Shown: one piece after another, positions 45,301-53,316 of the stretch
How the letters are laid out: every line of letters starts with the position of its first letter
How positions within the stretch are numbered: the first letter of the stretch is position 1
Assembly: GCA_022841915.1 (NCBI GenBank)
Contig: JALHQN010000012.1
Coordinates: 1 to 64,000, forward strand
Reading direction: 5' to 3'
DNA: 64,000 bases
Origin: Burkholderiales bacterium
Lineage (GTDB): Bacteria; Pseudomonadota; Gammaproteobacteria; Burkholderiales; WYBJ01
The notes under the pieces: model-generated
Told to the model about the DNA's origin: nothing
Seen by the model: only the letters and a program-made list of their open reading frames with translations
The model's database searches: none
Made by a program: the position numbers and the translations under genes

Positions 45301-48135
45301 TCGGGCGATCTGCCGATCGTTTTGCTGAAGATCGGCGACCCGGACAAGATCGATCTCGTCCGCCAGTTGGTGCGCGCACACGCGTACTGGCGCCTGAAGG
45401 GACTCGCCGCCGACCTCGTCATATGGAACGAAGACCACACGGGATACCGGCAGCAGCTGAACGATCAGATCATGGGCTTGATCGCGGCGGGCGTAGAAGC
45501 GCATGTCATCGATCGACCAGGTGGTATCTTCGTGAGGTCCGCGGAGCACATATCCCACGAGGACCGCATCCTGCTGCAAACCGTCGCGCGGGCGATCATC
45601 GCGGACAACCAAGGCGGCTTGGCCGATCAGATTCACCGCAACGACCCTCGCACGAGCATGCCGGCTCGCCTGGAGCCCTCACGCCCGCATGTCACGGAAC
45701 CGTCCGTGGAAGGCGGCGCGACGCGCTCCGATCTGATGTCGTTCAACGGCCTGGGCGGGTTCACCCCCGACGGGCGCGAGTACGTGATGTCGACCACTCA
45801 CGCGCTCGTCACGCCAGCGCCTTGGGTCAACGTCCTCGCCAACCCGAATTTCGGCACCGTGGTTTCCGAAAGCGGGCGCGCGTACACCTGGAGCGAGAAT
45901 GCCCACGAATACCGCCTCACGCCCTGGCACAACGACCCGGTCAGCGATTCGAGCGGCGAGGCGCTCTATCTGCGCGACGAGGAAAGCGGCCACTACTGGT
46001 CCCCCATGCCTTTGCCTTGCCGCGGAGCGGCCGGCTATGTGACTCGGCATGGTTTCGGTTACAGCGTGTTCGAGCACTCGGAAGACGGCATCCATTCCGA
46101 GACCTGGGTCTATGTCGCCACCGACGATACCGTCAAGTACACGGTCATCAAGCTTCGCAATGACTCCGGTCGCCCCCGCCGACTCTCCGCGACCGGCTAC
46201 GTCGAGTGGGTGCTGGGTGACTTGCGCCCAAAGACCGTGATGCACGTGATCACCGAGGTCGATGCCGACAGCGGTGCGCTGCTCGCCCGCAACCCCTACA
46301 ACACGGAATTCTCCGACCGAATCGCGTTCTTTTATTGCGGCGAGCCGGCACAAAGCATCAGCGGCGACCGGGCGGAGTTCCTCGGACGCAACGGGACGCC
46401 GAAGCATCCGGCTGCCATGTCCAGGCAGCGACTTTCCGGGAGAACCGGCGCGGGCCTCGATCCCTGCGCAGCAATCCACGCACCCTTCGATCTCGCCGTC
46501 GGGCAAGAGCGCGAGGTGGTGTTCGCGCTCGGGTTCGGGCGGGACATGCATGATGTCGTGCAGGTGCTCAGACGCGTGCGCGACTCAGCGAGCGCGCGCA
46601 AGGCCTTGGAAAACGTGTGGGAGCACTGGAATCGCACGCTCGGCGCCGTGCAGGTCGAAACCCCGGATCCCATGCTCAATGTCCTCGCCAATGGCTGGCT
46701 TGTCTACCAGACCTTGGCCTGCCGACTGTGGGCACGCAGCGGCTACTATCAATCGGGCGGCGCCTTCGGCTTCCGCGACCAACTGCAGGACACGATGGCG
46801 CTCGTTCACACCGAGCCCGGCCTGCTTCGCGCTCAACTGCTGCTGTGTGCAGGACGCCAGTTCATCGAGGGCGATGTTCAGCACTGGTGGCATCCGCCCT
46901 CGGGACGGGGCGTACGCACGCATTGCTCCGACGATTACCTCTGGCTGCCGCTGGCCACATGCCGCTACGTGTTGGCCACGGCGGACACCGGCGTGCTCGA
47001 CGAACGCGCCCAGTATCTCGAGGGACGTCCTGTCCCAGCCGAGACCGATTCGTACTACGACCTCCCGGCTCGCTCCGAGCAATCGGGGACTCTCTACGAG
47101 CACTGCGTGCGCGCCCTGTTGAAGGGGCTGAATTTCGGCGAGCGAGGCTTGCCGCTGATCGGCTCGGGAGACTGGAACGACGGCATGAATACCGTCGGCG
47201 AGCATGGCAAAGGCGAAAGCGTGTGGCTAGGGTTCTTCCTGTACCACATACTCACCCAATTCATCGAATTGGCCCGGATGCGCGGAGACGACGATCTGAT
47301 CGCCCGCTGTCAGAACGAAGCGGTGCAACTGCGCCGCAATCTGGACCAGAACGGCTGGGACGGCGAATGGTATCGACGGGCTTACTTCGACGATGGCACC
47401 CCTCTCGGATCCGCGCAGAACATCGAGTGCCAGATCGACTCGATCGCGCAAAGCTGGTCGGTACTGTCGGGAGCGGGGGATCTCGCCCGCACTCGCGAGG
47501 CCATGGATTCTCTGGACAAGCGTCTGGTGCGGCGTGAACACGCCCTGATCCAGTTGCTCGATCCGGCGTTCGACAAGACGGATCTCAATCCGGGCTATAT
47601 CCGAGGCTACGTACCCGGTGTGCGCGAGAACGGTGGGCAATACAGCCACGCCGCCATCTGGGCCGCGATGGCCTTCGCGCGCTTGGGCGATAGCCAGCGC
47701 GCGTGGGAACTCACCGGCATGCTCAATCCGGCGAATCACGCTCGCTCGCCGAGCGAGGTAGCCACCTACAAGGTGGAACCTTATGTCATGGCTGCCGACC
47801 TGTACGCGGTCGCGCCGCATTCGGGTCGCGGAGGCTGGACGTGGTACACCGGCTCTGCAGGATGGATGTATCAGCTGATCGTGGAGTCGCTGCTGGGGCT
47901 TCGTCTCGAAGGATCGAAGCTGAGGGTGGCGCCGTGTTGGCCCGAGGGATGGCAGGGCTACAAGATCCACTACCGGTATCGAGATACCCTCTATCACATC
48001 CGCGTCCTACCCGCAGAGCACGCTGGCGCTCAGCGCTACCTCGCCATCGACGGCGTTGAACAAGCTGCGGATTTCATCCCGCTGACCGACGATCATCGGG
48101 TCCATGAAGTCGAGATGCGTCCGGGCTTGCCGTGA
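39397..48135 (+). CDS. ndvB: Cyclic beta-1,2-glucan synthase
   Basis: Very large inner-membrane enzyme (2,912 residues, close to the ~2,830 of Agrobacterium ChvB and rhizobial NdvB) that builds periplasmic cyclic beta-1,2-glucan from UDP-glucose. Order: a helical N-terminal region, membrane segments near 430-480, a GT84 transferase with DTDTRLP (from residue 644) and the HRWIRGDWQ motif (791-799), further membrane segments near 840-1010, a central glucoamylase-like transglycosylase domain (about 1369-1600; LLASEARLGNF, WGISESGYNS), and C-terminal GH94 phosphorylase-like modules with GSGDWNDGM (2589-2597). The TTG at 39397 is preferred because GAAGGAG lies nine bases before it; GTG 39355 or ATG 39370 are alternatives. 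The stop overlaps nhaA. Confidence 0.95.
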   Translation: MQLTKKVRDACQRLMAGAQRAHGSDSSTELPVVEPPLRSELFSIEQMQSHGRHLATTHVLAPGHPSDQLLARLGENERALTHTFGLLSVAAKANRRITPAGEWLLDNFYLIDEQVRTARRHLPKGYSRELPRLAAGPSAGNPRVYDIALETIAHGDGHVDPESLSSFVAAYQSVSTLHIGELWAIPIMLRLALIENLRRVSTRIAADRIARDCAHRWAEQMTQIAETDPKSLILSIADMARSQPPMVSSFVAEFSRRLQGRSPALALPLTWIEQLLAESGQTIEQSVQQEIQHQAADQASISNSIGSLRFLEAMDWRKFVETMSVVEQKLREDPMGVYARMDFTSRDRYRHVVEETAKLGTVTEADVARKAVQLAHEAAASRGTSDRTTHVGYYLVDQGVPALERALQIRLPLGKALQRSCRRHPLALYLGATTLISALLTGLLAQQASLSGLSGWPLALVGCLILLCVSQLAVSLVNLVATLLVTPRPLPRMDFSTGIPAESRTLVVIPSLLTHAAGIDDLLEALEVRFVANRSEHLHFGLLTDFSDAEAETIPEDVLLLERARTGIESLNAKYPGARGDSFFLFHRPRRWNAREVRWMGYERKRGKLADLNAFLRGAGTDRFQLVSGRTQELAEVCYVITLDTDTRLPRDAARQFIGVMAHPLHRPQYDAARQLISAGYGILQPRVAATLPGANRSRYARVSGAEAGIDQYTRAVSDVYQDLFRQGSFVGKGIYDVDAFERTLKDRFPENRILSHDLLEGCYARSGLLSDVQLYEEDPHSYLADATRRHRWIRGDWQLLRWLFPAVPGKDGLRQRNPLSGLSRWKLFDNLRRSLVPAGLTVLMLLGWTVLAPAWLWTLAVVAIVALPPLVSLAIEFAQKPREMLIDQHLRAIAHTAAQRWAQIAFTLICLPYEAYRNTDAIVRTLWRLAISRTRLLEWTASGEHRRNATSELAHYLGSMWPAVAIAAAVGILIPATAQPPASWLVAWPMLALWLLSPIIAWWVSRPLDERAAGLPRTETLFLRKCARRTWAFFDTFVGPNDHWLPPDNYQEQPATGVAHRTSPTNIGIALLSNLSAHDFGYLSTSGLIERTGHTLSTLATLERHRGHFYNWYDTQTLAPLPPAYVSTVDSGNLAGFLLTLGPGLQQIPDRSIVSPRLFEGLSDTLSVLIDQLSHRSPPDALLRLQKLFESAYDAYPTTLSATWLWLDRLTQSAETLPASLGDEADSEALWWAHCLARDCRAALEDLAFLSPWATSPDAYEGARINGAIDHIPTLRQLATLGSQTSPALADPMASSASLSQDDPTEPTAETRTLLALGSQRARERIQTIERLAREARSFADMEHDFLYDEERRLLAIGYNVNERRRDSSCYDLLASEARLGNFVAIAQGKLPQESWFALGRLLTTAGGKPVLISWSGSMFEYLMPLLVMPTYDNSLLDQTCKAVIERQVEYGKQRGVPWGISESGYNSIDTRLNYQYRAFGVPGLGLKRGLGEDLVIAPYASVMALMVAPEESCANLQRLVAEGIEGRYGFYEAVDYTAARLPRRNTRAVVRSFMAHHVGMSLLSLAHHLLDRPMQQRFEADPLFRATTLLLQERIPKATAFHPHTGEFSEMRSEADEGRSPLRVFTDPNSPSPEVQLLSNGRYHVMLTHSGGGYSRWKDLAVTRWREDSTCDNWGSFCYLRDVTSGEVWSTTHQPTLKQADKYEAIFSEARAEFRRTDFDLDTHTEIAVSAEDDVEMRRITITNRSRKARTIEVTSYAEVVLAPLAADALHPAFSNLFVQTEIIRHRQAILGTRRPRSQTEAAPWMMHQMAAHGAIIEDISYETDRMRFIGRGNTVADPSAMNAAGALSGTDGSVLDPIVAIRYRIKIEAERSAIINIASGISESRDGVLSLVEKYQDRRLADRVFELAWTHSQAILQQINATEAEAQLYGCLAGKIIYASPSLRADPALLMQNHRGQSGLWGYSISGDLPIVLLKIGDPDKIDLVRQLVRAHAYWRLKGLAADLVIWNEDHTGYRQQLNDQIMGLIAAGVEAHVIDRPGGIFVRSAEHISHEDRILLQTVARAIIADNQGGLADQIHRNDPRTSMPARLEPSRPHVTEPSVEGGATRSDLMSFNGLGGFTPDGREYVMSTTHALVTPAPWVNVLANPNFGTVVSESGRAYTWSENAHEYRLTPWHNDPVSDSSGEALYLRDEESGHYWSPMPLPCRGAAGYVTRHGFGYSVFEHSEDGIHSETWVYVATDDTVKYTVIKLRNDSGRPRRLSATGYVEWVLGDLRPKTVMHVITEVDADSGALLARNPYNTEFSDRIAFFYCGEPAQSISGDRAEFLGRNGTPKHPAAMSRQRLSGRTGAGLDPCAAIHAPFDLAVGQEREVVFALGFGRDMHDVVQVLRRVRDSASARKALENVWEHWNRTLGAVQVETPDPMLNVLANGWLVYQTLACRLWARSGYYQSGGAFGFRDQLQDTMALVHTEPGLLRAQLLLCAGRQFIEGDVQHWWHPPSGRGVRTHCSDDYLWLPLATCRYVLATADTGVLDERAQYLEGRPVPAETDSYYDLPARSEQSGTLYEHCVRALLKGLNFGERGLPLIGSGDWNDGMNTVGEHGKGESVWLGFFLYHILTQFIELARMRGDDDLIARCQNEAVQLRRNLDQNGWDGEWYRRAYFDDGTPLGSAQNIECQIDSIAQSWSVLSGAGDLARTREAMDSLDKRLVRREHALIQLLDPAFDKTDLNPGYIRGYVPGVRENGGQYSHAAIWAAMAFARLGDSQRAWELTGMLNPANHARSPSEVATYKVEPYVMAADLYAVAPHSGRGGWTWYTGSAGWMYQLIVESLLGLRLEGSKLRVAPCWPEGWQGYKIHYRYRDTLYHIRVLPAEHAGAQRYLAIDGVEQAADFIPLTDDHRVHEVEMRPGLP

Positions 48136-49472
48136 CGAACGGCAAGGCAGCCGCTCTGCGGCGGCTGCCTGAGGAGCCTGTCGACCGACTTGTTCGTCCA
48201 TTCACGCGCTTCCTGCGCATCGAGGCAGCCGCCGGCGCCGTCCTGCTCGTTTGCGCGACGGCTGCGCTGATCCTGTCGAACTCGCCTTGGTCGCGTGCAT
48301 TCCTCGAGATATGGGAGATCAGAATCAGCCTGCGGGTCGGATCGATCGACTTCGGCCGCTCGATCCGGGAGTGGATCAACGATGGATTGATGACGCTGTT
48401 CTTCTTCCTGGTCGCGCTCGAACTCAAGCGAGAGTTGGTTCTCGGAGAACTGAACAAACCTCGCATGGCAGCCTTGTCAGTCGCGGCGGCGTTGGGGGGC
48501 ATGGTCGTACCCGCGGGCGTATATCTTCTGTTCCGCTTCGGGGAGGTTGGCGCGGGCGGCTGGGGCACCGTCATGGCGACAGATACCGCGTTCGTACTCG
48601 GCTGCCTGGCCCTGCTGGGCTCGCGTATCCCGCACAGCCTGCGCGTCTTCATGCTCTCCATGGCAGTCATCGATGACCTCGGTGCGGTCGTCGTCGTGGC
48701 GATCGGATATGGGGGCGAATTGAACTGGGTCGCTCTCGCCCTCGGTGCTCTGGGTATCGCCACCGTGCGCGCCCTGGCGATTCTAGGGGTGCGAAGCATT
48801 CCGCTGTTCTATCTGATAGGCGGCGCAATCTGGCTCGCCGTAGATGCATCCGGGGTTCACGCCACGATCACCGGCGTGATCCTCGGTCTGCTGACGCCCG
48901 CACGGCGCTGGGTCAGCGATCGACGTCTCTATGCGATATTGGACCGCGTAATCGCACACCCGTACGACCCGGAGCCGGGCAGCGGTGACACGAAAGACCG
49001 CACCTCGCTGCAGCGCGCCGAAATCGCTGCTCGGGAAACGCTGTCTCCCTTGGAACGACTCGAGATGGGGCTTCATCCCTGGGTCGGCTTCGTCATCATG
49101 CCGTCGTTCGCCCTTGCCAATGCCGGGGAGTCGCTCTCGCTCTCCAACTTCGGAGACCCCATCGCGCTAGCTGTATTCGCAGGATTCATCCTGGGCAAGC
49201 CGATCGGTGTACTGAGCTTCACCTGGATTGCACTACGCGCCGGGATCGCGACGCGCCCTGAGGATCTTGCCTGGGGACATCTCGTCGGGGGCGCCATCCT
49301 GGCTGGTATCGGTTTCACGATGGCGCTGTTCATCGCGAGCCTGGCTTTCGGGGCCGACCTGCTCGCGGGCGCAAAGCTCGGCATCTTCGTGGCCTCGATC
49401 GTGGCGGCGATCACGGGCACGAGCGTGCTGTACGCTGTCAGCCACAGCAGGCCGCGCGTCGAGATCGGATAA
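48132..49472 (+). CDS. nhaA: NhaA Na+/H+ antiporter
   Basis: Electrogenic exchanger that expels sodium in return for protons. The 446-residue protein has the NhaA layout of about 12 membrane segments; the ion-binding pair is Asp181-Asp182 (AVIDDLGAVVVVA), with Asp151 in MATDTAFVLG and the pore helix segment FFFLVALELKRELV also conserved. A hydrophilic insertion at about 275-310 is longer than in E. coli. The GTG start overlaps the glucan synthase stop (GTGA), so the two are translationally coupled, linking osmotic glucan synthesis to sodium export. Confidence 0.96.
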   Translation: MTNGKAAALRRLPEEPVDRLVRPFTRFLRIEAAAGAVLLVCATAALILSNSPWSRAFLEIWEIRISLRVGSIDFGRSIREWINDGLMTLFFFLVALELKRELVLGELNKPRMAALSVAAALGGMVVPAGVYLLFRFGEVGAGGWGTVMATDTAFVLGCLALLGSRIPHSLRVFMLSMAVIDDLGAVVVVAIGYGGELNWVALALGALGIATVRALAILGVRSIPLFYLIGGAIWLAVDASGVHATITGVILGLLTPARRWVSDRRLYAILDRVIAHPYDPEPGSGDTKDRTSLQRAEIAARETLSPLERLEMGLHPWVGFVIMPSFALANAGESLSLSNFGDPIALAVFAGFILGKPIGVLSFTWIALRAGIATRPEDLAWGHLVGGAILAGIGFTMALFIASLAFGADLLAGAKLGIFVASIVAAITGTSVLYAVSHSRPRVEIG

Positions 49473-49662
49473 GCGATCTGGCTTGCCCTCCGACACCGCG
49501 ACTAATGAACCGGCGGTTACAGCCAGTCAGCGACGCCACACGCTTAGTCTGGTGGGCTGATGGGCCTCGGCCAAGGGAAGTCGAGCCGCGATCCTGTCAG
49601 ACCCAGCGCCCTCGGCCGCACGATTGAACGCGGCGGTTCTGGGCGGGTGAATCGCACACGTG

Positions 49663-49884
49663 CTATTCTTTGCGAGCCCCGACCAAGACCAGGGCTCCCC
49701 CGATGACGATCGCCCCGATTCCGGCCCAAACGGGCACGTTCACCGTCTGCCTCTCGGTGACAGCAAGTTCGATCGGTCCCAGCTTTGCCTGGTGAGTGGC
49801 TTTGGTATAGCTGAAGCCGCCGTAAGCCAGCCCCAACGCGCCCGCAAAGATCAATGCGATGCCGACGATTCTGATGGTGCTCAT
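49663..49884 (-). CDS. Small two-TM membrane protein
   Basis: A 73-residue protein with membrane segments at about 6-24 (VGIALIFAGALGLAYGGFS) and 51-69 (VWAGIGAIVIGGALVLVG) and a short polar loop (ATHQAKLGPIELAV) between them. Similar small proteins occur in many betaproteobacteria near stress genes; no function is known. The start at 49884 follows AAAGGCGGG; a longer frame to 49944 would add 20 residues. It is convergent with nhaA. Confidence 0.8.
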   Translation of the reverse strand: MSTIRIVGIALIFAGALGLAYGGFSYTKATHQAKLGPIELAVTERQTVNVPVWAGIGAIVIGGALVLVGARKE

Positions 49885-49975
49885 GCTGCCCGCCTTTCGA
49901 GTGGAGTCTTGCTTGCCGAAGAGAGCGTGCAAATGCACGCGCACTTGAAACCCTCAGGCGCGCGCGCCTGAGCCA

Positions 49976-50575
49976 TCAGGAAGGCGCCGCGTACACCAGT
50001 AACACCGTTCCGAGACGAGCGGTGAGCCCTTGTATGGGAAGCACCAAGCGGATGCGCTCACCCTCTCCGGATCGAACGACCACGTTCTCGACCTTGAGAA
50101 ACTCCTCAGGAAAGTGCGTCGAGAACTGGCCATCCAGATACTTCCTATCCGTCGTGCGCAACACCTTGCCATCGACGTCGGCAAGCAGCACGAGGGCAAT
50201 GCGTGGATTCTTCACGAGCTCGCCGAAGTATTGGTCGATCTCGTCGAGGTTGTTGCGCAGCATGGCGCTTCGCACCGACCATGCGAGCGCGGTGCCGAAA
50301 AGCAGCTGCATCTCCTGGGTCTGGCGAGCAACGGTTTCCTGCGCCTCGCGGCGCAATGCGCTCGTGTCCGCTTCGAGCTTCTGCTCGAATTGCTGCCGCT
50401 CCTGAGTCAGTCGGCGCTCTGCGCCCGAAATCGCGAACGCCGCCCACGCTGCCACGATGCCGAGCGCAAGCAGGAGCAGCAAGCTCACCCACACGGGCAA
50501 CTTGGTCTGTTGCAGCCGCGCCAGCGGGGATGGCTTCCGGGAGTAATCGGGAGAGGTGTTTGGTTCGGAATCCAT
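49976..50575 (-). CDS. Membrane-anchored protein with Cache-like extracytoplasmic domain
   Basis: A 199-residue protein: a short Pro-rich cytoplasmic end, one membrane segment at about 28-50, a coiled coil at about 51-95 (ERRLTQERQQFEQKLEADTS), and a domain at about 95-199 (MLRNNLDEIDQYFGELVKNP, RIALVLLADVDGKVLRTTDR) that resembles the single Cache/PDC folds of sensor kinases. No kinase, GGDEF or MCP output follows, so it looks like a sensor without its own output and may work through a partner. GGAG precedes the start at 50575. It is in line with the BON and OmpA-like genes upstream. Confidence 0.75.
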   Translation of the reverse strand: MDSEPNTSPDYSRKPSPLARLQQTKLPVWVSLLLLLALGIVAAWAAFAISGAERRLTQERQQFEQKLEADTSALRREAQETVARQTQEMQLLFGTALAWSVRSAMLRNNLDEIDQYFGELVKNPRIALVLLADVDGKVLRTTDRKYLDGQFSTHFPEEFLKVENVVVRSGEGERIRLVLPIQGLTARLGTVLLVYAAPS

Positions 50576-50764
50576 GACAGAGATCTCCATTGCGTGCCGC
50601 GCGAGGCCGCGCGTAACCTTTACAGCAAACGTCCGTACGGCCGATGCTTGGGCTCACCCCTCGCAGTTGCGAGGTCTGTCGAATATATCCGCCCGAACAT
50701 TTATCGGTCCAGTACCGTTGGACCAGCTCCGCCGCCGAAATGGAGCTGGCCCGTTGCCTGCGCT

Positions 50765-51076
50765 CTACTTCAGACGCATATCGTTCTTCACGGCGGTAAC
50801 CCCGGCGACACCGCGGGTCACCTCGACCGCCTTGGCGATATCCGATTGGGAGTTCACGAAGCCGCTCAGTTGCACGGTGCCCTTGAACGTCTCGACGTTG
50901 ATCTCCGCGGACTTGAGGGTCGGCTCGTTGAAGATCGCCGCTTTGACCTTGCTTGTGACTACCGTGTCATCGACATACTCGCCAGTCCCCGACGTCGTGG
51001 CTGTGCCTGCGCATCCCAGGAGAGAGGCTAGCAACAAGGCGCCGACAACTGCAGAAAATCGTTTGGCTGAAATCAT
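50765..51076 (-). CDS. BON-domain lipoprotein (OsmY-like)
   Basis: A 103-residue lipoprotein: lipobox LLGC with the modified Cys at residue 22, then one BON domain (VVTSKVKAAIFNEPTLKSAE, INVETFKGTVQLSGFVNSQS, VTRGVAGVTAVKNDMRL). BON proteins such as OsmY are periplasmic, bind phospholipid and rise under osmotic stress. AAAGGAC precedes the ATG. Its place beside the glucan synthase/nhaA pair and other envelope genes supports a stress role. Confidence 0.92.
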   Translation of the reverse strand: MISAKRFSAVVGALLLASLLGCAGTATTSGTGEYVDDTVVTSKVKAAIFNEPTLKSAEINVETFKGTVQLSGFVNSQSDIAKAVEVTRGVAGVTAVKNDMRLK

Positions 51077-51349
51077 GATTATTAGTCCTTTGTAAAACGT
51101 TGGAATCGGAAACTCGTATTGCACGATAAACGCTCTCCGCTGCGGGAGCCTGCCGCTAGCCGGGAACATCATTATTGCGCCCTTCACCACCTGCGCAAAA
51201 GAAGTCCGCGCCGTCGCCTCGCGCAGGCGGAGCGAGCAGCTTTCGAAGCAGGCGACCCTCACTGGGGATATACGCGCGCCAGCGGGCGTCCGAGAAAGCA
51301 TGTGTCCCCTGTTCGATGTCCTCGAGTTTCGCGGCCACCGCGTCCGCCG

Positions 51350-51847
51350 CTAATCGCTCATGCGCAGCAACACATCGACGCTGTGCCCATCCGTCACGCG
51401 AGACCGATTGAATCTGCCGATCTCTATCAGATACGCCGGCACTCCAGCGCTAATCAGCGTTTCCCGCACGACTTCGACGCGCCGGTCCCTAAGACCTTGA
51501 CTGTAGGGCCCGATCCCACGCGCGTTCGTTGAGCCATCCACACCTATGCGCAGAGCGGCATTGCTGCCGACGCGGGCCGAGATCCGCGTGGCCATGCGCA
51601 CGTCCGCCTCACGCACGCTCGCCTCGTCGTAATCGAAGGTGAACGTGCCCACAATCGTCCAGGCATGGCCCGAAAGCTCCGAGGCACCCGAGGAAGATCG
51701 GCCATCGACCTGCGCACTCGCAGAAGAAACCTCAGGAGGCTGCCCACCCATTGCCGCCACGCCCAAACTCTGCCCCGCTGCGCAAAGCGCCGCGAGCATC
51801 ATGGCGAACCGCGTTCTGCGCATCTTCTTCACCGACTTCTTTGACAT
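51350..51847 (-). CDS. OmpA-like periplasmic protein
   Basis: A 165-residue protein with a signal peptide (MMLAALCAAGQSLGVAAMG) and a C-terminal OmpA-like fold (FTFDYDEASVREADVRMATR, SQGLRDRRVEVVRETLISAG). The usual peptidoglycan-binding Asp and Arg positions are only partly matched (DGSTNARG, LRDRR), so cell-wall binding is likely but not certain. There is no beta-barrel. The ribosome site is weak. Two hairpins lie about 150 and 340 bases upstream of the start on this strand. Confidence 0.82.
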   Translation of the reverse strand: MSKKSVKKMRRTRFAMMLAALCAAGQSLGVAAMGGQPPEVSSASAQVDGRSSSGASELSGHAWTIVGTFTFDYDEASVREADVRMATRISARVGSNAALRIGVDGSTNARGIGPYSQGLRDRRVEVVRETLISAGVPAYLIEIGRFNRSRVTDGHSVDVLLRMSD

Positions 51848-51993
51848 GCCACACCGCCGTCGTCTTTGTTCGCCGATTGCATCGCAGCGAGAAGAAAAGA
51901 GACACGAATGAGGCCGACCTCAGTCTGCTGCCGAAAACTCACTCAGCGTTCTCGCACCGTGCCGCCTCGTCTTTCCGATGACGTCGACACGAT

Positions 51994-52019
51994 CGCTGTC
52001 TAAGAGCACACAGACAGCG
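51994..52019. promoter_or_regulatory. Palindrome CGCTGTCT-N10-AGACAGCG
   Basis: Perfect eight-base inverted repeat with a ten-base spacer, 147 bases upstream of the OmpA-like start. It could form an RNA hairpin in that gene's leader or be an operator. The AT-rich stretch next to it is a likely promoter area. Confidence 0.45.
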
Positions 52020-52137
52020 CTACATTACTTTGTCATTATTATCGACGACGATTAAGACGTCTGTGCGCAGACGAACAAAGTCGCCTTCACCATCCCAGGA
52101 GCGAACTCCACGCGCAGCGTTTGTCGCAGGAGTGAAT

Positions 52138-52191
52138 ATGTCGCCTGCAGTTTCTTTGCAGAACCTCGACCACTACGAACAAGGACAATAG
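52138..52191 (+). CDS. Possible 17-residue peptide with strong ribosome site
   Basis: AGGAG lies six bases before ATG; the product reads MSPAVSLQNLDHYEQGQ. The frame contains a small CTGCA...TGCAG inverted repeat and ends inside the next palindrome (52182-52200), an arrangement like a leader peptide ahead of an attenuator, but no gene follows closely. Could be chance. Confidence 0.25.
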   Translation: MSPAVSLQNLDHYEQGQ

Positions 52192-52200
52192 CATTGTCCT
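52182..52200. promoter_or_regulatory. Palindrome AGGACAAT-AGC-ATTGTCCT
   Basis: Perfect eight-base arms with a three-base loop. No T run follows on either strand, so termination is unlikely; an RNA hairpin or protein site is possible. Overlaps the stop of a 17-codon frame. Confidence 0.5.
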
Positions 52201-52663
52201 AGGGAGAAACGAGCGGCAAGGGGCGCCGGCTCGACCTCGACGATTGGATTAGCACATGCCATGCCCGTCTTCGAAGCCTCTTGATCACCCTACTTCACCC
52301 GCTAGACAGCCGCCCCGCGACCAACAGGGATGAATCGGGGGGCCGCAGCATGGAATGGCATCGTGCCGAAAACGAGTAGCCGCGGTTGAGCGCGATTGCT
52401 CAAGGGCCGTGGAACGCTCTGAGTCAGGTTCGTCTCGCTGCGATCGATGGCCGGCTCGGCGCCAACTCGCTCTCCCGCGCCGAGGGGAAGGAAAGCGACG
52501 CGCTCGACCCAGAGGCAATCGAGCCAGTCCGATTTTGCGGGTCTACGCTACGCGGCAAGACCTACGCGCGGGCCCGGCGTGTGCGTCGGTAAGCGCGAAT
52601 GTGCCGAACGATCGTAGCTGGAAGGCGTTCTCACGGCGTCGTTCGCCCTAAGGAGTCGCTCGC

Positions 52664-52909
52664 ATGAAACCACCGTACCTGTTCTCCACTCTATCAGCCA
52701 GGGTCAGGGGCACGCGCCGAAGCATTGCAGTCGTGGAACGGACAAGTTCGCCGCCCACGCCAGAATCCGTGCCGTTGCCGTCTTCCCCTGTAGGATCACC
52801 CCCTGCGGCTTATCTGATGGCCGCCTACTCGGCTTGGGCGACGGCCTGCTCGCGCTCCGTGAACGCACAGCGAGCAAGCGCACTTCGCCACAAAGACCGT
52901 CCCTCCTAG
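52664..52909 (+). CDS. Hypothetical 81-residue frame with AAGGAG site
   Basis: AAGGAG is placed eight bases before the ATG. The product (starting MKPPYLFSTLSARVRGTRRS) is Ser/Pro-rich with no family recognised and no membrane or signal features. Composition is like shadow frames elsewhere in this genome, so it may not be a gene. Confidence 0.2.
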   Translation: MKPPYLFSTLSARVRGTRRSIAVVERTSSPPTPESVPLPSSPVGSPPAAYLMAAYSAWATACSRSVNAQRASALRHKDRPS

Positions 52910-53316
52910 GCCGCGCACACCGCGCTCTTGGGGTGGGGCCGAGCTCGCCCGCCGGTCTAGTTCGTCGCAACTACACCGACAAGCGACCAAGCGCTCGCCG
53001 AAGCTCGAATGCTCGGCGAGCGGATAGGGTGCCGGCTAAAGACGTTCGATTCGTAGCTCGCCAAGATCCAGCGAGTGCGCGCCTGCAAGTTGCAGCGACT
53101 GCATCGGATCCAGGCTAAGGTGGGCAACGATTCGTCAGACAGCGCCTGCGCCGACGGCACGAATCAACGCCTAGGATCGCGCCCGGGCATTCCTTGAGAG
53201 CCCAATCGCATGGAGGCAAGAGCGAACTTGCGTTCATACGCGTCGTGCCTCCCCGGGCATCGAAGTCACGCACGCTGTATCCTCGCTACAGACCAGACGT
53301 CATCCCGGAGGGGACC

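Larger units (their letters stand above)
51848..53316 (+). other. 1.5-kb region with no firmly supported gene
   Basis: The longest gene-poor stretch in the window. Bases 52015-52080 are distinctly AT-richer than the surroundings and could include promoters. Two palindromes and two short frames with good ribosome sites are listed separately. The rest contains only overlapping short frames on both strands without recognisable products. It may be eroded gene material, since codon-like GC periodicity persists. Confidence 0.55.
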
